In this document: positions 7,381-12,436 of the stretch, piece after piece
Numbering within the stretch: position 1 is the first letter of the stretch
Layout: every line of letters starts with the position of its first letter
Source of the DNA: Myxococcota bacterium
GTDB taxonomy: Bacteria > Myxococcota_C > UBA6777
Assembly: GCA_963169055.1 (NCBI GenBank)
Contig: CAUJFU010000137.1
Span: 1 to 12,971, forward strand
DNA: 12,971 bases
Reading direction: 5' to 3'
Program-made: the position numbers and the translations under genes
Notes under the pieces: generated by a model
Seen by the model: only the letters and a program-made list of their open reading frames with translations
What the model was told of the DNA's origin: nothing
The model's database searches: none

Positions 7381-8351
7381 CACACACGCCCCAACACCCT
7401 GCCCTCCAACGCGCCATGCGCCTGAGCCTCGCGGTCTCTGTCACCATGCTTGTTGGAAAATTGCTTGCGTGGTGGATGACCAACAGCACCGCATTGCTCT
7501 CCGACGCCGCAGAGTCGGTGATCCATATCCTTGCAACCAGCCTTGCGGCCTTCAGCCTTTGGTATGCAGCCCAACCCCCTGATCGAGAGCATGTCTACGG
7601 TCACGGAAAGATCGCTTACTTTTCGATCGGTTTTGAAGGCGTGATCCTTGCGGTCGCTGCGCTTGGTATCTTGGCCAAAGCGATCCACGACCTTTTTGTG
7701 CCAGCCCCTCTACAGCGCCTTGGTCTGGGACTTTTGCTCGCCATCGGACTGATCGCGATCAATCTCGCTCTTGGATGGCACTTGCTCTCCGTCGGAAAAA
7801 AGCATCAATCTTCGATCCTCCGCGCCAACGGAATGCACGTCCTCACCGATATGTGGACCAGCCTCGCAGGCGTCCTTGGCGTAGGGCTGGTGTGGTTCAC
7901 CAACATCCGTATCCTCGATCCCATCGCCGCTATCGTGATTGGACTCCATATCCTCCACTCGGCTTGGGAACTGCTCGCAGAAGCCTATCAGGGCTTGATG
8001 GAACGCACCGACCAAGAAACCACCGATCGCATCCTTCAATGCCTCGACACCTACACAACTTCCCATCAGATCGAAAGTTATCACCAGCTCCGCCACCGAC
8101 TTGTCCACCGCACTCTTTTTATCGAACTTCACCTGCTCCTCGATCCCGGGCTGCGCCTCGCCGAAGCCCACCGCCGCGCCTCCCTGCTTGAACTCGACCT
8201 CCAACGCGCCTTCCCGCAAACCGAAGTCATCGTCACCACCCACCTCGAACCCGCCTCCGCCCCTTGCCACCCCAACGGCTACGAAGAACCCACCTCCGAC
8301 CCGCTCGCCCTCGGCGACGCATGGAACCCCCACACCCACACACAAGACTGA
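7377..8351 (+). CDS. Cation diffusion facilitator (CDF) metal transporter
   Basis: Inner-membrane divalent-metal/proton antiporter of the CDF family, 324 aa. I place the start at TTG 7377 because AGGAG lies five bases upstream and the TTGA overlaps the preceding stop. The frame is open further upstream, but only as a shadow of the synthase gene. About six membrane helices fill residues ~14-200, followed by a cytoplasmic C-terminal domain (~205-295) of the usual ferredoxin-like type, and a Pro/Thr/His-rich tail. Metal-site candidates: TM2 LLSDAAESVIH, where Glu46 and His50 occupy the positions of YiiP Asp45 and Asp49, and TM5 HVLTD (His154, Asp158), matching YiiP His153 and Asp157. HVYGHGK (72-78) is the conserved TM2-TM3 loop. 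Exported metal (Zn, Fe, Mn or Co) cannot be decided. Coupling to a tRNA-modification gene is probably incidental. Confidence 0.93.
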   Translation: MTHTPQHPALQRAMRLSLAVSVTMLVGKLLAWWMTNSTALLSDAAESVIHILATSLAAFSLWYAAQPPDREHVYGHGKIAYFSIGFEGVILAVAALGILAKAIHDLFVPAPLQRLGLGLLLAIGLIAINLALGWHLLSVGKKHQSSILRANGMHVLTDMWTSLAGVLGVGLVWFTNIRILDPIAAIVIGLHILHSAWELLAEAYQGLMERTDQETTDRILQCLDTYTTSHQIESYHQLRHRLVHRTLFIELHLLLDPGLRLAEAHRRASLLELDLQRAFPQTEVIVTTHLEPASAPCHPNGYEEPTSDPLALGDAWNPHTHTQD

Positions 8352-8390
8352 ACACTCTCTGTCGTCGGGGTGATGCTGTTCGGTTTTTGC

Positions 8391-8453
8391 TTGGTGAGGC
8401 GCTACCCCATACCCCGCGCCCTCAGCGCAGCTCCCTTGACCCCGTATGGATAT
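8391..8453 (-). repeat. Dispersed structured repeat, copy B (right module only)
   Basis: Read on the minus strand it starts at ATACGGGGTCAAGGGAGC, where the P1 partner of a full copy would be, and ends after the P3 hairpin. P2' is CTGC/GCGG with one T-G pair. P3 is TGGGGT/GCCTCA with loop AGC and two G-T pairs on the minus strand, which would be mismatches on the plus strand. The left module is missing. Beyond the right end (8352-8390) the minus strand has CGACGACAGAGAGTGTT, which loosely resembles the left-module core, perhaps a remnant of a tandem copy. Confidence 0.75.
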
Positions 8454-8473
8454 CGTATGCCCCCGCGACCCGC

Positions 8474-8800
8474 TCACTTAAACGGATCATGAACCTTTCC
8501 GCCCGAACCCACTTTCCTCTTTCCGACTTTGGTGGTTTTTACATGCGTCTTTTTGCCCAAGAGCCGTCCCACCGAAGTTTTCTTGCTCTTTTTGTCCCTT
8601 TCCTTTTTCCGTTTCTTTTGCTCGGCGGTGAGTTTTCCGGGTTTTCCGCGACTGTAGCGCTTTCTGTATTTAGGTGGCTTTCGATGATTCTTCGATGACT
8701 TTGCGCTGCGCTTGACGTTGCGCGCCAACGCCTCGGAACATGGGGCGATCGCGGTGATCACCCAGACACTCGCAACCAGAAACAAAACCAAACGTTTCAC
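8474..8800 (-). CDS. Small secreted, highly basic (Lys/Arg-rich) protein
   Basis: I do not recognise this protein. From the GTG at 8800 it is 108 aa: a clear Sec signal peptide (MKRLVLFLVASVWVITAIAP, cleavage likely after SEALA, residue 26) and an 82-residue mature part. By count, 34 of those 82 residues are Lys or Arg and only four are Asp or Glu. No Cys remains after cleavage, few residues are hydrophobic, and short Lys/Arg runs (QKKRKKERDKKSKK) recur, so it is probably extended or disordered. Such a protein in the periplasm or envelope would bind polyanions such as LPS, DNA or polysaccharide; that is inference. AAAGGAG (8807-8813) seven bases upstream strongly supports GTG 8800 over an upstream ATG at 8833. 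It stands alone, opposite to its neighbours, between inverted repeat copies B and C. Confidence 0.8.
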   Translation of the reverse strand: MKRLVLFLVASVWVITAIAPCSEALARNVKRSAKSSKNHRKPPKYRKRYSRGKPGKLTAEQKKRKKERDKKSKKTSVGRLLGKKTHVKTTKVGKRKVGSGGKVHDPFK

Positions 8801-8806
8801 GACAAA

Positions 8807-8813
8807 CTCCTTT
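8807..8813 (-). promoter_or_regulatory. Ribosome-binding site deciding a GTG start
   Basis: On the minus strand AAAGGAG lies at 8813-8807, six bases before the GTG at 8800-8798. It places the start exactly at a signal peptide and rules out the longer ATG start at 8833, which would begin upstream of this site. Confidence 0.85.
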
Positions 8814-8856
8814 GAATGTGGGGTGCGGGGCATTCCTTGGTCTCCTCAACACAAGA

Positions 8857-8879
8857 GGCCACCCAGAAAACCCGTGGCC
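8857..8879 (-). other. Short inverted repeat in the leader of the basic protein gene
   Basis: GGCCAC (8857-8862) and GTGGCC (8874-8879) can form a six-pair stem with an 11-base loop. Read on the minus strand the stem is followed by TCTTGTGTT, a poor T-tract, 44 bases before the ribosome site. It could be a leader hairpin or weak terminator; chance is not excluded. Confidence 0.4.
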
Positions 8880-8976
8880 CTTGGACGCCGAAAACGTTCA
8901 GATATTCCAACCACAAACACCACGATCAGGCAGCGCGTGTTTGCCCCAAGAAACATAAGCCAAACAAACCCCGACA

Positions 8977-9134
8977 CGGACAAAAACCCCGTGTTCGCGC
9001 TCCCTCAAGCGACAGAGTTGTCTGTGTGAAAAACAGTGCGCTTTTCGCCAAACACGGGGTCAAGGGAGCCGCGCTAAGGAAGTGGGGCGTGGAGTGAAAC
9101 TCCACAAAAACCATCGAACTGCGTGACTCCTATC
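8977..9134 (+). repeat. Dispersed structured repeat, copy C (full length)
   Basis: Plus-oriented copy, aligning with copy A over about 150 bases. P1 is the best preserved in the window: CCCCGTGTTCGCG (8987-8999) pairs with CGCCAAACACGGGG (9046-9059), including nine uninterrupted Watson-Crick pairs. P2' is CCGC/GTGG (9069-9072/9082-9085) with one G-T pair. P3 is GTGGAGT/ACTCCAC (9089-9095/9099-9105, loop GAA), a perfect stem in which one pair is changed on both sides relative to copy D. The right edge at 9117-9134 reads AACTGCGTGACTCCTATC, nearly the inverse of the left edge of copy A. Confidence 0.88.
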
Positions 9135-9336
9135 AAAAGAGAGAATGCGTTGCTTTGCGCCGAAACCTGAGATAAAGTGCCGCGTTGCACTTGCTGCGGT
9201 AGCGACGAATCTTGCATCCACAAGCCTTTTCGTGCATCCCAAGCAACGCGATGGCCCGTGTGTCTCCCTTGCCCCGCAATACAGGACACCCAAGGTCCAA
9301 CCCCACACCCTACGCCTACCCACAACAAGGCCAACC

Positions 9337-10635
9337 ATGCAGAGAGGTAAAATCGTGACAGAGAAGCCTTGGAAACAGCCGATGCCCGAAGAACAATTCG
9401 CGATCATGCGCGATATCTTGGCCGCCCCCAGCCCTGTCGGCCTCGAAGCCGCCATGACGTTCGGCGTTCTCATCCCCTACTTTGAAAAATGGATGCGCGC
9501 AGGCTGGAAGATCCACACCTTCCGTGGAAACGCAGGCATCGTCCTTGACACCGCCCCCGATCGCGACGATCTGCTCACGGTGCTATTTGTCGGACACGCC
9601 GACAAGATCCGTATGCAAGTCCGCCAGATCGGAAAAGACGGCAAGATCTGGCTTGATACCGATTCCTTCTTGCCCACCACCCTGATCGGACACGAAGTCC
9701 TCTTGTTTAGCGAAGATCCCAAAAATCCCGGGCACTATCGCACCATCAAAGGCGGAACCGTCGAAGCCATCGGCGCGATCCACTTTGCCAACGAAGCCCT
9801 TCGTTCGGGCAAAAGCGGTATCAAAAAAGAGCAGATCTATCTCGAACTCCAAATCCACGGCGAAAACAAACAAAAACAGATCGAAGCCCTTGGTGTGCGG
9901 GTGGGCGACAATGTGTTGCTCGATCGCCCGATCAAGCGCGGCTTTAGCCCCGAGACTTTTTATGGAGCCTACCTCGACAACGGCCTTGGTTGCTTTGCTA
10001 CCGCCGAGATCGGTCGTCTTGTCGCCCAAGCCGGCGGACTCAAAAATATCCGCGCACTCTTTGGCATCGCCACCCACGAAGAGATCGGGCGTATGGGCAG
10101 CCGTGTGATGGCCGCCGTCACCAAACCCGACATTCTGATCGGGATCGATGTCAATCACGATTATGTCGCAGCACCCGGCATCGAAAGCGAGCGGATGCCA
10201 CCTCTTGCGATGGGGCAAGGCTTTACGCTCTCTGTCGGAGCCATCGCCAGCGAAAAACTCAACGCCCTGATCCAACAAGTGGCCCTCGAACACGATATAC
10301 CGATCCAGCGCTCCGTCGTCGGACGCGACACAGGCACCGACGCCATGGCGGGTGTTCTCGCTTCCATCGACTGCGCCGCCACCTCCGTTGGTTTCCCCAC
10401 CCGCAATATGCACACCATCTCCGAAGTCGGACACACGGGCGACTTGCTCGCTTCCATTTACGCCATGTTCTATCTTCTCCAAAGCATGGACCAAGCCGAA
10501 GGCGGACAAGGTCTCTCCCAAAATGCTTTCCATCGCGGCCACCCGCGCCTTGACACCGCCCCCGCACTCACCCACCTTTCCCCCGCCCCCAACGCCACAA
10601 ACAACAAGTCCTCCGACGATTCCAACGCTTCCTAA
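9337..10635 (+). CDS. M42-family metallopeptidase (glutamyl aminopeptidase/tetrahedral aminopeptidase type)
   Basis: Cytosolic dinuclear-metal aminopeptidase of family M42, 432 aa from ATG 9337 (AAGG six bases upstream). GTG 9355 has GAGG seven bases upstream and is an equal alternative. Ligand motifs in order: GHADK (His87, Asp89), AYLDNGLGC (bridging Asp214), ATHEEIG (Glu248 general base, Glu249 ligand), IGIDVNHDY (Asp271), and PTRNMHTISEV (His359), so a complete two-metal site is visible. GRDTGTDAMAG (329-339) is the usual Gly-rich loop. The first motif has Lys90 where the family usually has Glu (AHxDE), and the protein ends in a Pro/Ser/Asn-rich tail of about 35 residues beyond the normal ~350-360. 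M42 enzymes form dodecameric tetrahedra that trim peptides after the proteasome or Lon/Clp. Twenty-six bases separate it from the sigma-factor gene, so the two are probably co-transcribed. Confidence 0.92.
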   Translation: MQRGKIVTEKPWKQPMPEEQFAIMRDILAAPSPVGLEAAMTFGVLIPYFEKWMRAGWKIHTFRGNAGIVLDTAPDRDDLLTVLFVGHADKIRMQVRQIGKDGKIWLDTDSFLPTTLIGHEVLLFSEDPKNPGHYRTIKGGTVEAIGAIHFANEALRSGKSGIKKEQIYLELQIHGENKQKQIEALGVRVGDNVLLDRPIKRGFSPETFYGAYLDNGLGCFATAEIGRLVAQAGGLKNIRALFGIATHEEIGRMGSRVMAAVTKPDILIGIDVNHDYVAAPGIESERMPPLAMGQGFTLSVGAIASEKLNALIQQVALEHDIPIQRSVVGRDTGTDAMAGVLASIDCAATSVGFPTRNMHTISEVGHTGDLLASIYAMFYLLQSMDQAEGGQGLSQNAFHRGHPRLDTAPALTHLSPAPNATNNKSSDDSNAS

Positions 10636-10661
10636 TCCCACACCCACAAGGCAAGATCCGC

Positions 10662-11351
10662 ATGGCCCATCCACCAAACCAAAACAAGCCCTCCATCCCG
10701 CTCTCCCAAGACGCCACCACCACCGCACGCGAATTCTTTGATTCACAAACGGCGAATCCATCGGCATCTTCGACCGATACGCCGTCTTGCCACCCCGTCC
10801 AACTCAAAGAACGCCTCCTTGCGGGCGACAACACCGTTGTCCACGAATTGATCTACTGTTTTCACGACGACCTCCTGCGCTTTTTGCGCCGAAGATGCGG
10901 CGAAAACAGCGATGCCGAAGACGCGATGCAAGACACTTATGTCGCCATGCTCCGCTACATCGAAGGCTTTCGCGGTGAAAGCTCTGTCAAAAACTGGCTC
11001 TATCGCATCGCTTCGACTTCTTGCCAACGCATGCGGCGCGGCCAAAAAAACAACCCCCACCTCCACCTCTCCATCCACGCCGAAGACGCCCCCGAACTCC
11101 CCCAACAGATCGAACGCTTCTCTGGTGAACTCCAATCCGATCTCCGCCCCCTCTCCGAAGCCATCGCACAACTCTCCGAACAAGATCGCGCCATCCTCAT
11201 GTTGCGCGACCTCGAAGGCTACTCCACCCAAGAAACCGCCGAAGCCACCGGCCTCACCGAATCTGCCGTCAAATCCCGACTCCACCGCGCTCGCGCCTTC
11301 CTGCGCGATATCCTCGACAACCAATTCCCCGATCAATCCGACAAATCTTAA
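10662..11351 (+). CDS. ECF-type RNA polymerase sigma-70 factor
   Basis: Extracytoplasmic-function sigma factor, 229 aa, directing RNA polymerase to a small promoter set. An N-terminal extension of about 45 residues is Ser/Thr/Pro-rich. Region 2 spans ~55-127 (LLRFLRRRCG, DAEDAMQDTYVAMLR, FRGESSVKNWLYRIA, the core-binding and -10-recognition segment). A linker of about 40 residues follows. Region 4 spans ~165-218 (LSEQDRAILMLRDLEGYSTQETAEATGLTESAVKSRLHRAR), with the -35-binding helix-turn-helix. No anti-sigma or membrane sensor gene lies next to it, unusual for ECF factors. Control might instead come through the extension, a distant partner, or transcription with the M42 gene 26 bases upstream. 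AAGG lies 10 bases before the ATG. Repeat copy D follows the stop almost directly. Confidence 0.94.
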   Translation: MAHPPNQNKPSIPLSQDATTTAREFFDSQTANPSASSTDTPSCHPVQLKERLLAGDNTVVHELIYCFHDDLLRFLRRRCGENSDAEDAMQDTYVAMLRYIEGFRGESSVKNWLYRIASTSCQRMRRGQKNNPHLHLSIHAEDAPELPQQIERFSGELQSDLRPLSEAIAQLSEQDRAILMLRDLEGYSTQETAEATGLTESAVKSRLHRARAFLRDILDNQFPDQSDKS

Positions 11352-11358
11352 CCTCTCC

Positions 11359-11572
11359 CCTCAGAAGGTATTTTGTGGGGTGCCACCCCACACCCCGCTT
11401 CCTTAGCGCGGCTCCCGTCACCCCGTACTTCCTCAGAAGATGTTTTGTGGGGTTCCACCCCACGCCCCGCAGGGAGCGCGGCTCCCTTGACCCCATATCG
11501 GCGAAAAGATCATCCTTTTTCACATCAACAACTCTGTCGCTTGAAACATCGCGAACACGGGGGTTTTTTGTC
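11359..11572 (-). repeat. Dispersed structured repeat, copy D (full unit plus tandem right-module duplicate)
   Basis: Minus-oriented. The full unit D1 (11431-11572) has P1 CCCCGTGTTCGCG/CGCCGATATGGGG (11550-11562/11491-11503) with three G-T-type pairs, P2 AGGGAGC/GCTCCCT (11471-11487), and P3 GTGGGGT/ACCCCAC with loop GGA (11447-11463). It is followed at a 72-base period by a second right module D2 (11359-11430), with P2' CCGC/GCGG and P3 GTGGGGT/ACCCCAC with loop GGC (11375-11391). D2 is closer to copy C in the P2 region (GCTAAGGAAG), while D1 is closer to copy A (GCTCCCT). Both D modules end in the same CTTCTGAGG. Confidence 0.88.
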
Positions 11573-11766
11573 CACAAGTGACGCTTCTTTTCACCGCATC
11601 GCCAGCCCTACTCGCTCTCAAACAAACCACCGAGCCGCTAGAACTGCCCACAAATACGGCCCGTTCAAAACAGCGCTGTAGCTTTGTCTGCTGCACCCAC
11701 AAAAAACCTTGCAACCATCCCACGCCTGCCGACTCTCTATCCAACAGAACAAACACACCCCCTACC

Positions 11767-11772
11767 AAGGAG
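11767..11772 (+). promoter_or_regulatory. Ribosome-binding site of the thioredoxin gene
   Basis: AAGGAG lies six bases before the ATG at 11779. It selects this start although the frame stays open about 200 bases further upstream. Confidence 0.88.
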
Positions 11773-11778
11773 CACGTC

Positions 11779-12381
11779 ATGGCACGCGACCTCACCCAAC
11801 GTTTCAAACGCAACCGCACCACCAAAGAACAAACCGAAATCCAAACAGGCCCCGTCATCGAGATCCGCAACACCGCACACTTCGAGCAACAAGTCATCCA
11901 ATCCGATATACCCGTGATCGTAGACTTCTGGGCTCCTTGGTGTGGCCCTTGTAAAGCGATGGCTCCGATCTTTGAATCCGTCGCCCAAAAATACCAAGAC
12001 CAAGTCCGCTTCGTGAAAGTCGATACCGAAGCCAATCCCCGTATATCCGAACAAATGCGTATCCGCTCGATCCCCACGCTGATGATCTTTTGGCAAGGCG
12101 AAGTTCTCGACGTCAACATCGGCCTCACCCAAGCGGGTGCGCTCGAACGCATGGTCAAAAGCACTCTCAAAACAGCCGCACGCCAAACCACACCTCAAGC
12201 GTCCCAAGAAGCCCAATCATCCGCCCCAAACACCGATGTTTCGCAACACACCGAGGCATCGCAACACACCACGACACCTCAAAGCGCCGAAGCAGCCCCC
12301 ACTTCGGCCACTTCGGCCAATCCAAACAGCGGGGGCCTACTTTCCAAGATCAAAGGCTGGTTTGGTAGCCCACAGCCCTAA
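11779..12381 (+). CDS. Thioredoxin with long low-complexity C-terminal tail
   Basis: Cytosolic thiol-disulfide reductase, 200 aa from the ATG at 11779 (AAGGAG upstream). A basic N-terminal segment of about 25 residues precedes a complete thioredoxin fold (~26-132). It has PVIVDFWAPWCGPCKAMAP with redox cysteines Cys55 and Cys58, the buried-charge VDTEANP region, and cis-Pro99 in SIPTLM. Standard thioredoxins are about 105-110 aa; here roughly 68 more residues follow. They are rich in Ser, Thr, Gln and Ala with small internal repeats (SQHTEA-SQHTTT, TSA-TSA), ending in GGLLSKIKGWFG, a short amphipathic, Trp-containing segment. No signal peptide is present. The tail may tether the enzyme to a membrane or a partner; that is inference. 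A four-helix membrane protein gene starts 55 bases downstream with its own ribosome site. Confidence 0.95.
   Translation: MARDLTQRFKRNRTTKEQTEIQTGPVIEIRNTAHFEQQVIQSDIPVIVDFWAPWCGPCKAMAPIFESVAQKYQDQVRFVKVDTEANPRISEQMRIRSIPTLMIFWQGEVLDVNIGLTQAGALERMVKSTLKTAARQTTPQASQEAQSSAPNTDVSQHTEASQHTTTPQSAEAAPTSATSANPNSGGLLSKIKGWFGSPQP
12241..12318 (+). repeat. Short in-frame repeats in the thioredoxin tail
   Basis: TCGCAACACACC occurs at 12241-12252 and 12259-12270 (18-base period), and ACTTCGGCC is in perfect tandem at 12301-12318. Both keep the frame, and they encode SQHT and TSA repeats. They suggest that the tail grows and shrinks by slippage. Confidence 0.85.
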
Positions 12382-12436
12382 CACAAACCTCCGCCACCAA
12401 AAGATCCCGAACCTTCGCAAATGGGAGGCTTCCAAG

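Larger units (their letters stand above)
8801..9336. other. Gap between divergent genes, holding repeat copy C
   Basis: This region separates the basic secreted protein (-) from the M42 peptidase (+) and should hold both promoters; I see no convincing promoter boxes. It contains the basic gene's ribosome site, an inverted repeat GGCCAC/GTGGCC (8857-8862/8874-8879), and repeat copy C (8977-9134). Bases 9135-9336 hold an open frame continuous with the peptidase that lacks a ribosome site and any conserved peptide motif, so I treat it as non-coding. Confidence 0.6.
11352..11778. other. Intergenic region holding repeat copy D
   Basis: Between the sigma-factor and thioredoxin genes. The left half is repeat copy D with its extra half unit. 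Bases 11573-11766 show no gene; they include the perfect 10-base palindrome ACAGCGCTGT at 11670-11679. A promoter for the thioredoxin gene is expected here, but I cannot point to one. Confidence 0.65.

Noticed and set aside
6319-8351. Functional link between dihydrouridine synthase and metal efflux
   Set aside because: The TTGA overlap shows translational coupling, but nothing in the sequences links the two activities.
9145-9336. Upstream extension of the M42 peptidase to an ATG at 9145
   Set aside because: The extra 64 residues have no ribosome site and no resemblance to the family; the M42 fold starts well after 9355.
9583-10767. Long minus-strand open frame opposite the M42 gene
   Set aside because: It is a Gly/Val/Asp-rich mirror of a gene with strong codon bias, has no conserved motif, and crosses into the sigma-factor gene.
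11375-11391. Repeat hairpins as Rho-independent terminators
   Set aside because: The stems are strong, but none is followed by a T-tract in either direction; the sequence after P3 on the element strand is A-rich.
6109-11572. CRISPR array
   Set aside because: The repeats are long, in both orientations and separated by whole genes, with no regular spacers and no cas genes.
11670-11679. Palindrome ACAGCGCTGT as a LexA/SOS operator
   Set aside because: The half-sites are in the opposite order to CTGT-N8-ACAG and have no spacer; a 10-base palindrome is expected by chance in 13 kb.
11373-11681. Short open frames through the repeats (Pro/Arg/Ser-rich peptides such as HPTPRRERGSLDP)
   Set aside because: They arise in several copies by translating the repeat hairpins, shift frame between copies, and have no ribosome sites. 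The pairing pattern, not a peptide, is what is conserved.
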